Assembly: GCF_900156175.1 (NCBI RefSeq)
Contig: NZ_FTMV01000001.1
Location: 62,001-126,000 of the forward strand
DNA: 64,000 bases
Origin: Janthinobacterium sp. TND4EL3
GTDB taxonomy: Bacteria; Pseudomonadota; Gammaproteobacteria; Burkholderiales; Burkholderiaceae_D
Direction: 5' to 3'
Below are positions 1 to 7,259 of this stretch, one piece after another. A program made the position numbers and the translations under genes. The first letter of the stretch is position 1, and each line of letters starts with the position of its first letter. The notes below the pieces were generated by a model. It saw only the letters and a program-made list of their open reading frames with translations. It was not told where the DNA came from and did not search any database.

Positions 1-700
1 TGCCCTGGCTGTGGCAGACAAGGGTAATCGGCACGTCGGCCTGCTGCCGGCGGATGGCCGCCACCAGGTGCGCCAGGCGCAGCGCGGCCAGCACGAAATA
101 GGGGCGCGGCGGGCAGGCATACACGATGCGGTCGTTGACGGGATTCAGATGCTCGATATGGATGAACAGGAAGAGGGCGTCCGAGAGTCCCTCGCCCCAC
201 AGGTCAGGCAGGGAGGAGCAGCCATTGGCGAACGGGCCGCCGCCCCAGTAAGCGTGTTCGTTCAGGTAGACCGAATCGCCATATTGCTGCAATTCCCTGT
301 CGCTGGCCTTGTAGCCCCAGCGGAACTGGATCACGGGCGAGAAATGCGCTTGCGGCACGATGAAGGTGGCGGCCGTATAGTCGGGATCGACATAGCCGTC
401 ATCGCTCAGTTCGCTTCGATAGCCCACCGGCGTCAGCTGCCCGCCCTGCGCCGTGGCATGCGCCATATGCTCGTCGCAGCGCTTCATGCGCGTGTTCAGG
501 CCCTTGCACAGGCCTGCTTCGGCCGCGCGGTACCACTCGCCGTCGGAATTGACGCCATGCACGAAGATGACGATGCCCGGCGACGGCATCTGCTGCAGGC
601 AATCGAGCAGGCAGTGACTGAACAGGGTTGTACCCTCGGCCTTGCCCACGACCATGTCCACCTGGGCATCAAACGGATCGCGACGTTCGGGGTCTTCCAT
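1..700 (-). CDS. Tle3-type T6SS phospholipase effector, 5' part
   Basis: About 233 codons are visible before the gene leaves the window at its left edge, so the 3' part is missing. The N-terminal region has FVHGVNSDGEWY from residue 46, the oxyanion-side strand typical of alpha/beta hydrolases, and the last visible residues are VCHSQG, a nucleophile-elbow (HSxG) motif with Ser as expected catalytic residue. This layout and wording resemble the Tle3 (DUF3274-linked) antibacterial lipases delivered by type VI secretion. The ATG at 700 is the first in frame after an upstream stop; its ribosome site is weak. It is transcribed away from ccoN. Immunity or VgrG partners would lie outside the window. 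The family call is by recalled resemblance, so other large alpha/beta hydrolases remain possible. Confidence 0.7.
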   Translation of the reverse strand, partial: MEDPERRDPFDAQVDMVVGKAEGTTLFSHCLLDCLQQMPSPGIVIFVHGVNSDGEWYRAAEAGLCKGLNTRMKRCDEHMAHATAQGGQLTPVGYRSELSDDGYVDPDYTAATFIVPQAHFSPVIQFRWGYKASDRELQQYGDSVYLNEHAYWGGGPFANGCSSLPDLWGEGLSDALFLFIHIEHLNPVNDRIVYACPPRPYFVLAALRLAHLVAAIRRQQADVPITLVCHSQG

Positions 701-864
701 GGCGGGCCTTGGGCGTGTCTGGACAAGCCACTGTAGGCCATTGCTTCCATGAACGTTTTACGCCATGTCAAGCCAGCCGTTGCAGGGATCTTGCACGGTT
801 TTTTTGACCGGAATATCACTTTATTTCGATGCCACTTCGCTACGCTTATTTCATCCGGGGAATT

Positions 865-878
865 TTGATCCACATCAA
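865..878. promoter_or_regulatory. FNR/ANR box of the ccoN promoter
   Basis: TTGATCCACATCAA is a perfect match to the FNR consensus TTGAT-N4-ATCAA. Its centre is about 75 bp before the ccoN GTG. A class II position (-41.5) would place the transcription start near 913, with TACTCT around 901-906 as a weak -10. A gene for an FNR protein with all four cluster cysteines lies at 6261-7019, so site and regulator are in the same locus. Confidence 0.9.
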
Positions 879-946
879 AGTTTTTTCGCGATCAAACACT
901 TACTCTCTGGCCACCATCATAAATAGTAATTCCAGGGAGAGTCTTT

Positions 947-2374
947 GTGGATCAATCGCTGAACTATAACTACAAGATCGTGAAGCAATTCGCGGTCGCT
1001 ACTGTGGTATGGGGCATCATCGGCATGCTGGTTGGCGTTATCATCGCCGCTCAGCTGGCCTGGCCTGCCCTGAACCTCGACATACCATGGCTGACATACG
1101 GACGTCTGCGTCCGCTGCACACGAATGCGGTGATTTTCGCCTTCGGCATCTGCGGCCTGTTCGCCACCTCGTACTACGTAGTGCAACGCACCTGCCAGGT
1201 ACGCCTGTTTTCCGACAAGCTGGCCGCCTTCACGTTCTGGGGCTGGCAAGCCGTGATCCTGTGCGCGGTCGTCAGCCTGCCCATGGGCCTGACCCGCGGC
1301 AAGGAATACGCCGAGCTGGAATGGCCTATCGCCATCCTCATCGCCGTCGTCTGGATCGCTTACGCCATCGTCTTCTTCGGTACCTTGATCAAGCGCAAGG
1401 TCAAGCACATCTACGTGGCGAACTGGTTCTTCGGCGCCTACATCCTGGCCGTGACGATTTTGCACGTGGTCAATGGCGCCGTCATGCCAGCCTCGTTCAC
1501 CAAGTCGTATTCCGCCTATGCAGGCGTGCAGGACGCCATGATCCAGTGGTGGTACGGCCACAACGCGGTGGGCTTCATCCTGACCGCCGGCTACCTGGGC
1601 ATGGTCTACTACTTCATCCCGAAACAGGCCGAGCGCCCCGTGTACTCGTACCGCCTGTCCATCGTCCACTTCTGGGCGCTGATCTTCACCTACATGTGGG
1701 CCGGCCCGCATCACCTGCACTACACGGCCTTGCCTGACTGGACGCAATCGATCGGCATGGTCTTCTCGCTGGTCCTGCTGGCACCAAGCTGGGGCGGCAT
1801 GATCAACGGCATCATGACCCTGTCGGGCGCCTGGCACAAGCTGCGCACCGACCCGATCCTGAAATTCATGATCGTTTCGCTGTCGTTCTACGGTATCGCC
1901 ACCTTCGAAGGTCCGATGATGTCGATCAAGACCATCAACTCGCTGTCGCACTACACCGACTGGACCGTTGCCCACGTGCATGCGGGCGCCCTGGGCTGGG
2001 TGGGCTTCATCACCATGGGTTCGATCTACTACCTGCTGCCGCGCCTGGCGGGCCGCACGCAGATGCACAGCACGCGCCTGGTCGACGTGCACTTCTGGGT
2101 GGCCACCATCGGCATCGTGCTGTACATCGCCGCCATGTGGATCGCCGGCGTGATGCAGGGCCTGATGTGGCGCGCAGTCAATCCGGACGGCACCCTGACC
2201 TACACCTTTGTCGAAAGCGTGAAAGCAACGTATCCGTACTACGTGGTGCGCGTGGCCGGTGGCCTGCTGTACCTGTCGGGTATGTGCATCATGGGCTACA
2301 ACACCTGGATGACCTTGCGCGGCAGCAAACTCCCCGTCGCCCGCATTCCAGAACTGAACGCGGCGCACGCCTGA
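947..2374 (+). CDS. ccoN: cbb3-type cytochrome c oxidase subunit I
   Basis: Catalytic subunit of the high-affinity cbb3 oxidase, an inner-membrane enzyme with heme b, the heme b3-CuB centre and proton pumping. The 475-residue protein has the usual dozen hydrophobic helices. Visible ligand-type histidines include [20 protein letters not shown], the GPHHLHYT pair and the C-terminal [11 protein letters not shown] stretch. The start is GTG at 947, set by an AGGGAGA ribosome site 8 nt upstream and an N-terminus (MDQSLNYN) that fits the family. It opens a tight ccoNOQP-ccoG-ccoH operon behind an FNR box. The usual ccoS and ccoI copper genes are not next to it; the upstream neighbour is an unrelated divergent gene. 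Confidence 0.97.
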   Translation: MDQSLNYNYKIVKQFAVATVVWGIIGMLVGVIIAAQLAWPALNLDIPWLTYGRLRPLHTNAVIFAFGICGLFATSYYVVQRTCQVRLFSDKLAAFTFWGWQAVILCAVVSLPMGLTRGKEYAELEWPIAILIAVVWIAYAIVFFGTLIKRKVKHIYVANWFFGAYILAVTILHVVNGAVMPASFTKSYSAYAGVQDAMIQWWYGHNAVGFILTAGYLGMVYYFIPKQAERPVYSYRLSIVHFWALIFTYMWAGPHHLHYTALPDWTQSIGMVFSLVLLAPSWGGMINGIMTLSGAWHKLRTDPILKFMIVSLSFYGIATFEGPMMSIKTINSLSHYTDWTVAHVHAGALGWVGFITMGSIYYLLPRLAGRTQMHSTRLVDVHFWVATIGIVLYIAAMWIAGVMQGLMWRAVNPDGTLTYTFVESVKATYPYYVVRVAGGLLYLSGMCIMGYNTWMTLRGSKLPVARIPELNAAHA

Positions 2375-2389
2375 TAGGAGCGAAAGCAA

Positions 2390-3004
2390 ATGAAATTTTC
2401 ACATGCATGGATTGAGAAAAACCCCTGGCTGCTGATCGCCCTGGTCACGGTGGTGATCAGCATCGGCGGCGCCGTCGAGATCGTTCCCCTGTTCTTCCAG
2501 AAGAGCACGACGGAGCCGGTCGCCGGCCTGAAGCCGTATTCGCCGCTGCGCCTGGCGGGCCGCGACATTTACGTGCGCGAAGGCTGCTACAACTGCCACT
2601 CGCAGATGGTGCGTCCGCTGCGCGCGGAAACGGAACGCTATGGCCACTATTCGGTTGCCGGCGAGTTCGTGTATGACCGTCCGTTCCAGTGGGGTTCCAA
2701 GCGCACGGGGCCGGACCTGGCCCGCGTGGGCGCCCGCTACAGCGACGAATGGCACCGCACGCACTTGAACAACCCGCGCGACGTGGTGCCCGAGTCGAAC
2801 ATGCCGGCCTACCCATGGCTGGCGAAGACCAAGCTGGTACCCGACGACATCATGCCGAAGATGCGCGCCCTGAAGCGCCTGGGCCAGCCGTACAGCGATG
2901 AAGAAATCGCCGCCGGCCCGGCACAGCTGCAGGACAAGACGGAAGAGGACGCCCTGGTCGCTTATCTGCAAGGCCTCGGTACATTAATCAAAACAAGGAA
3001 TTAG
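2390..3004 (+). CDS. ccoO: cbb3 oxidase subunit II, monoheme cytochrome c
   Basis: Membrane-anchored monoheme cytochrome that passes electrons within the cbb3 oxidase. The 204-residue protein has one N-terminal membrane helix (about residues 12-33) and a single heme-binding CYNCH followed by SQMVRP, the CcoO signature. The methionine of SNMPAYPW is the likely distal heme ligand. It starts 15 nt after ccoN with an AGGAG-like site, and its stop is one base before ccoQ, so translation is probably coupled. Confidence 0.97.
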   Translation: MKFSHAWIEKNPWLLIALVTVVISIGGAVEIVPLFFQKSTTEPVAGLKPYSPLRLAGRDIYVREGCYNCHSQMVRPLRAETERYGHYSVAGEFVYDRPFQWGSKRTGPDLARVGARYSDEWHRTHLNNPRDVVPESNMPAYPWLAKTKLVPDDIMPKMRALKRLGQPYSDEEIAAGPAQLQDKTEEDALVAYLQGLGTLIKTRN

Positions 3005-3005
3005 C

Positions 3006-3209
3006 ATGGCAATCGAGAACCTGTTTGACAGCGCCAGCAGCGTCATGACGGTGGTTTCCTTTATGACATTCGTGGGCATCCTGTGGTGGACGTTCAGCCG
3101 CAGCAATGGCGACTTCGACGCGGCGGCACGCCTGCCGTTCGCCGACGAGGCGCTCGACTATCCGGCCGAGGCCGAGACGAACCTGGCGAAGGAGCGCAAC
3201 CATGGCTGA
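3006..3209 (+). CDS. ccoQ: cbb3 oxidase subunit CcoQ
   Basis: Small (67 aa) single-span membrane protein of the CcoQ/FixQ family, thought to stabilise the assembled cbb3 oxidase. One hydrophobic helix (about residues 14-29, ending FVGILWWTFS) is followed by a short polar tail. Its last 8 bases overlap the start of ccoP. Identity rests mainly on position between ccoO and ccoP and on the helix-plus-tail form, since the family is poorly conserved in sequence. Confidence 0.9.
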   Translation: MAIENLFDSASSVMTVVSFMTFVGILWWTFSRSNGDFDAAARLPFADEALDYPAEAETNLAKERNHG

Positions 3210-4122
3210 CTTTACCAATGGCTTCTGGAATATCTACATCGTCGTGCTGTCCCTGCTGGGCATCATCGGCTGCGGTGTGCTGCTGTACTCGCAGTCGAAA
3301 GTGAAAGTGGCCGCCGGCGCCCCCGCCGACGGCACCACGGGCCACGTCTGGGACGAGGACTTGAAGGAACTCAACACGCCGATGCCGCGCTGGTGGATGT
3401 GGTTGTTCTACATCACCATCGTCTTCGCGCTGGCCTACCTGTTCCTGTACCCGGGCCTGGGCACCTACGCCGGCAGCCTGGGCTGGAAATCCACGGGCCA
3501 GTACGAGGAAGAGCTGAAGAAGGCGGAAGCCGACTACGGCCCCCTGTTCAACAAGTACCTGAGCCAGGATATCAAGACGGTGGCCGCCGATCCGCAGGCG
3601 CAAGCCATCGGCCAGCGTCTGTTCCTGACCTACTGCGCGCAATGCCACGGCTCGGATGCGCGCGGCAACAAGGGCTTCCCCAACCTGACGGACAAGGACT
3701 GGCTGTATGGCGGTGATCCTGCCACCATCAAGACCACCATCATGCACGGCCGCAATGGCCAGATGCCGCCGATGGGCGCCGCGCTCGGTTCCGAGAAGGA
3801 TATCGAGAACGTGGCCCACTACGTGCTGAGCCTGTCCGGCTCCACCTCGGACCCCGTCAAGTCCGTGCTGGGCAAGGGCAAGTTCGGCGCCTGCATGGCC
3901 TGTCACGGCGCCGATGCGAAGGGCAACCCGATGCTGGGCGCGCCTAACCTGACGGACAAGATCTGGCTGTACGGCGGCAGCGCCGATACCATCATGGAAA
4001 CCATCCGCAAGGGGCGCAACAACACCATGCCGGCATTCAGCGATTTCCTCGGGGAATCGAAAGTGCACGTGCTGTCAGCCTATGTCTGGAGCTTGTCGAA
4101 TCCCCAGACGCCCGTGAAATGA
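3202..4122 (+). CDS. ccoP: cbb3 oxidase subunit III, diheme cytochrome c
   Basis: Diheme electron-entry subunit of the cbb3 oxidase. The N-terminal part carries two membrane helices, then two cytochrome c domains with CAQCH and CMACH heme motifs, each followed by a methionine ligand region (GQMPPMG; NTMPAF). The reading frame stays open further upstream, but MADFTNGFWN at 3202 is the real start: it overlaps the ccoQ stop by 8 bases and follows a GGAG site. That gives 306 residues, the normal length. Confidence 0.96.
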   Translation: MADFTNGFWNIYIVVLSLLGIIGCGVLLYSQSKVKVAAGAPADGTTGHVWDEDLKELNTPMPRWWMWLFYITIVFALAYLFLYPGLGTYAGSLGWKSTGQYEEELKKAEADYGPLFNKYLSQDIKTVAADPQAQAIGQRLFLTYCAQCHGSDARGNKGFPNLTDKDWLYGGDPATIKTTIMHGRNGQMPPMGAALGSEKDIENVAHYVLSLSGSTSDPVKSVLGKGKFGACMACHGADAKGNPMLGAPNLTDKIWLYGGSADTIMETIRKGRNNTMPAFSDFLGESKVHVLSAYVWSLSNPQTPVK

Positions 4123-4126
4123 TGTA

Positions 4127-5509
4127 ATGGAACCTCAAGTCATCAAGATGTATGCGGCCCGCGAGCAAATCTACCCTCGCGAGGCCAAAGGACGCTACGC
4201 TACCTGGCGATGGGTATGCGTCTGGCTTACCCAGCTGGCGTTCTACGGCTTGCCGTGGTTGACCTGGAATGGCAGGCAAGCCCTGCTGTTCGATTTGACC
4301 ACGCGCAAGTTCTACATTTTCGGCGTCGTGCTGTGGCCCCAGGATTTCATCTATCTGGCGGCCCTGCTGATCATCTGTGCCTATCTGCTGTTCCTCGTCA
4401 CGGCCATTGCGGGGCGGGTGTGGTGCGGCTTCTCCTGCCCGCAAACGGTGTACACGGAAATCTTCCTGTGGGTCGAACGCCGCATCGAGGGCACGCGCAG
4501 CGCGCGCATGGCCCTCGACAAGCAGGGCCCCTCCGTGCGCAAAGCGTTCAAGAAGACGGCCAAGCACCTGGCATGGGGCGCCATCGCCCTGTGGACGGGC
4601 TTTACCTTCGTCGGCTACTTCACGCCGATCAAGGAACTGGCGCATTCGGTGACCACCCTGAACTTCGGTCCGTGGGAATGGTTCTGGGTCTTGTTCTACA
4701 GCCTGGCAACCTACGGCAACGCGGGCTGGCTGCGCGAGCAGGTGTGCAAATACATGTGTCCCTACGCGCGTTTCCAGAGCGCCATGTTCGACCAGGACAC
4801 CCTGATCATCACCTACGATGCCAAGCGCGGCGAACCACGCGGCGCCATGAGCAAGAAGGCCGGCAACAACGACAAGCTGGGTGACTGCATCGACTGTACT
4901 TTGTGCGTGCAGGTGTGTCCGACCGGCATCGATATCCGCAACGGCCTGCAGTATGAATGCATAGGCTGCGCCGCCTGCGTCGATGCCTGCAATACCGTGA
5001 TGGACAAGGTCGAGCGGCCGCGTGGCTTGATACGCTACAGTACCGACCATGCGATGGAAAACAACTTCAATTCGAAGCAGATACGCCAGCGCGCCATGCG
5101 CCCGCGCGTCCTGATCTACACTTCCATCCTGGCCCTGATCATCATCGCCGTGTGTACTTCGCTGGCCCTGCGCACGCCGCTGAAGATGGACGTGATCCGC
5201 GACCGCGGTTCGATGGGACGCGAAGTGGAAGACGGCATGATCGAAAACGTCTACCGCCTGCAGATCATGAACACCTCGGAGCAAAGCCAGCATTTCAAAA
5301 TCAGCGCTTCCGGCTTGCCGGGCCTGACCTTGCTGACGCGCGAAGAAGTGACCTTGCAGCCGACGGAAACGCTGGGCTGGCCGATCCGCCTGCGCGTGCC
5401 GCACGGCGTGGGCGAGAAAGGCTCGAACAAGATTGCGATCGAATTGCAATCGCTGGACGACCCGGCGCTGCATGTGCGTGAAAGCGCGGTCTTCATCGTG
5501 CCACGTTAA
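4127..5509 (+). CDS. ccoG: Cytochrome c oxidase accessory protein CcoG
   Basis: CcoG (FixG/RdxA) is a polyferredoxin-like inner-membrane protein linked to copper reduction and delivery during cbb3 oxidase assembly. The 460-residue protein has several membrane helices in the first half, an early cysteine pair around WCGFSCPQTVY, and two tandem 4Fe-4S motifs (CIDCTLCVQVCP and CIGCAACVDAC). A C-terminal immunoglobulin-like domain follows. It starts 4 nt after ccoP, so co-transcription with the structural genes is expected. Confidence 0.95.
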   Translation: MEPQVIKMYAAREQIYPREAKGRYATWRWVCVWLTQLAFYGLPWLTWNGRQALLFDLTTRKFYIFGVVLWPQDFIYLAALLIICAYLLFLVTAIAGRVWCGFSCPQTVYTEIFLWVERRIEGTRSARMALDKQGPSVRKAFKKTAKHLAWGAIALWTGFTFVGYFTPIKELAHSVTTLNFGPWEWFWVLFYSLATYGNAGWLREQVCKYMCPYARFQSAMFDQDTLIITYDAKRGEPRGAMSKKAGNNDKLGDCIDCTLCVQVCPTGIDIRNGLQYECIGCAACVDACNTVMDKVERPRGLIRYSTDHAMENNFNSKQIRQRAMRPRVLIYTSILALIIIAVCTSLALRTPLKMDVIRDRGSMGREVEDGMIENVYRLQIMNTSEQSQHFKISASGLPGLTLLTREEVTLQPTETLGWPIRLRVPHGVGEKGSNKIAIELQSLDDPALHVRESAVFIVPR

Positions 5510-5565
5510 CAAGGAAAGGCGGACGGGGAGCGGGTGCCCTCGCCGCCGCCACGAAGTTGCAGGAA

Positions 5566-5591
5566 GGTCAGTCCCCGCATGGGGACTGGCC
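5566..5591 (+). other. Strong hairpin between ccoG and ccoH
   Basis: Two arms, GGTCAGTCCCC and GGGGACTGGCC, form an 11-bp stem (one T-G pair) around a GCAT loop. It is not followed by a U-tract, so it is more likely an mRNA processing or stability element, or partial attenuator, inside the operon than a full terminator. The ccoH ribosome site (AGGAG at about 5600) lies just beyond it. Confidence 0.55.
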
Positions 5592-5611
5592 GTTTAAACA
5601 GGAGAAATACC

Positions 5612-6136
5612 ATGTCCGACAGTCTCAAGCTGCAAGCCCCCGTTGCCCCGTGGTACAAGCATCGCTGGCCATGGCTGCTGATGATCGGTCCCGGCCTGTC
5701 CGTGGTCGTCGGCAGTTTCATGGGCTATATTGCGTTTACGCAACCCGATGCGCTGGTGGTGGGCGATTATTACAAGCAGGGCAAGGCCATCAACCAGGAT
5801 TTGAAGCGCGACACGGTCGCCAGCGACCTGGCGATGGATACGGCCCTGTCGTATGACGTCGCTGCAGCGCGCCTGAGCGGCTCCGTGCACAGCTTCGGCA
5901 AGGCGTACCAGAAGCCTTTGCTGCTGCACCTGGCGCATGCGACCCTGCCGGAAAAGGATATCAAGCTGCTGGTGCAGCCCGATGCCCAGGGTAATTTCTC
6001 GGTGGCGCTGCCGATGCTCGAGCGCAGCCGCTGGCAAGTACTGGTGGAAAACGACAAGCGCGAATGGCGCCTGTCCGGCATCTGGACGTGGCCGCTGCAG
6101 CGCAGCATCGCGCTGCACGCCGATGAGGAACTATAA
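5612..6136 (+). CDS. ccoH: FixH/CcoH family cbb3 assembly protein
   Basis: Single-span membrane protein of the FixH family required for stable assembly of cbb3 oxidase. The 174-residue protein has a polar start, a hydrophobic helix (WPWLLMIGPGLSVVVGSFM) and the family-typical DYYKQGKAINQ just after it. The frame is open further upstream, but the start at 5612 follows AGGAG by 8 nt and gives the normal length. It is the last gene of the cco operon and converges on fnr. Confidence 0.9.
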   Translation: MSDSLKLQAPVAPWYKHRWPWLLMIGPGLSVVVGSFMGYIAFTQPDALVVGDYYKQGKAINQDLKRDTVASDLAMDTALSYDVAAARLSGSVHSFGKAYQKPLLLHLAHATLPEKDIKLLVQPDAQGNFSVALPMLERSRWQVLVENDKREWRLSGIWTWPLQRSIALHADEEL

Positions 6137-6139
6137 GGT

Positions 6140-6261
6140 ACAGTGCCGGGAAAACCGTAGCGAGCGGCAGTGATTTGTGGCTGAGAAGCACAGCTGTGCT
6201 ATAGCACAGCGAGCATCGCAGGCCGCAAAGCGCGACGCGCAGCAGGTTTTGACGGTGCTGT
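6140..6261. repeat. Structured repeat, copy 1 (core 6151-6250)
   Basis: A 100-bp core (6151-6250) matches a second core at 62186-62285 with about 11 differences by hand count. The core holds a hairpin GCTGTGC-TATA-GCACAGC (6193-6210) and a helix TTGTGGC/GCCGCAA (6175-6181 with 6222-6228). Its ends AAAACC and GGTTTT pair, and the flanks continue the helix: ACAGTGCCG at 6140-6148 pairs with CGGTGCTGT at 6253-6261 (two G-T pairs), after a 2x2 mismatch. The element sits between the convergent ccoH and fnr genes, and its right arm touches the fnr stop codon. I did not recognise it as a named repeat family. Confidence 0.85.
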
Positions 6262-7019
6262 TATTTGCAGACGTCCGTGCCGGCCGTAATAGCCTTCAAC
6301 TTGGCAGGCTGCAAGATCTCGATCTCGCGGTTCGAGACGCGCAGCCAGCCTTCCTTTTTGAATTTCGACAATAAACGGCTGACGCTCTCGATGGTCAGGC
6401 CCAGGTAGTTGCCGATTTCCTCGCGCGACATGCGCAGCTGGAACTTGCTGCCCGAGTAGCCGCGTGCTTCATAGCGCGACGCCAGGTTGACGATAAAGGC
6501 GGCAAAACGCTGCGTCGCCTGCATGTTACCCAAAAGCAACATCACGCTTTGCTCGCGCGTGATTTCCTGGCTCATCATGCGGTGGAAATGGCGCAGCAGG
6601 GTCGGCATATTGCCCAGCAATTGTTCCAGGCTGGAAAACGGGATTTCACACACTTCGCTGTCTTCCAGGGCCACCGCATTACAGTGGTGGCGGTCGGCGC
6701 TGATGGCATCCATGCCCAGCAGTTCGCCGGCCATCTGGAAACCCGTCACCTGCTCTTCGCCGCCCGGATTGATCTGGTAGGTCTTGAAGTGGCCCAGGCG
6801 GATCGCGTACAGGTTCTGGAACGAGTCGCCGATGCGGAACAGCGAGGCGCCGCGCGCGATCTTGCGGCGGCGGCCGATGATCTGGTCCAGCCTGTCCATG
6901 TCGCCCACATCAAGGCCCATCGGCAGGCACAATTGATGCATGCTGCAGGTCGAGCATCGCGCACGCAACGCTTCCACGTTCACGGTGGGCAAGGTTGGAG
7001 AGAGTAGCGCTTCAGTCAT
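6261..7019 (-). CDS. fnr: FNR-type oxygen-sensing transcription regulator
   Basis: Crp/Fnr-family regulator whose oxygen-labile 4Fe-4S cluster controls dimerisation and binding to TTGAT-N4-ATCAA sites. All four cluster ligands are present: C22, C25 and C31 in CSTCSMHQLC, and C113 in DRHHCNAV. The cyclic-nucleotide-like barrel is followed by a helix-turn-helix whose recognition helix region reads LTIESVSRLLSKFKKEGWL, with the E-SR pattern of FNR proteins. Starting at 7019 (MTEALL, after AAAGG) gives 252 residues; the frame extends 15 codons further without family support. The cco promoter 5 kb away carries a perfect target site. Confidence 0.95.
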   Translation of the reverse strand: MTEALLSPTLPTVNVEALRARCSTCSMHQLCLPMGLDVGDMDRLDQIIGRRRKIARGASLFRIGDSFQNLYAIRLGHFKTYQINPGGEEQVTGFQMAGELLGMDAISADRHHCNAVALEDSEVCEIPFSSLEQLLGNMPTLLRHFHRMMSQEITREQSVMLLLGNMQATQRFAAFIVNLASRYEARGYSGSKFQLRMSREEIGNYLGLTIESVSRLLSKFKKEGWLRVSNREIEILQPAKLKAITAGTDVCK

Positions 7020-7259
7020 GTCGGTACCTTTTAGAAAATGCAATAACAAGTTTACTGCATACACGGTTGCCGTGTGCCAATTTCACCGCAATTTCACTGA
7101 ATAAACGACGTTCGGACTTTAATTATATGGCAACATCGTCAAAAGCCCATGCGGGGAGGGCCATTTGCGCGGCGCCGCTTGCCAAGTTGATGTATTGATA
7201 GGAAAATTCCTAACAGCATTATCTGCCGCCTGTACCGCCCGGTACTGAAAAAGGAAATC

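Noticed and set aside
11-736. Rightward frame at the left edge
   Set aside because: It is antisense to the Tle3-like gene, whose leftward frame has clear hydrolase motifs.
917-2389. Long open frame antisense to ccoN, and similar long antisense frames (8109-10151, 21507-23390, 32651-34924)
   Set aside because: Such frames are common opposite GC-rich genes with strong third-position bias. Their translations are His/Arg/Gln-rich and resemble no family, while the sense frames are clear genes.
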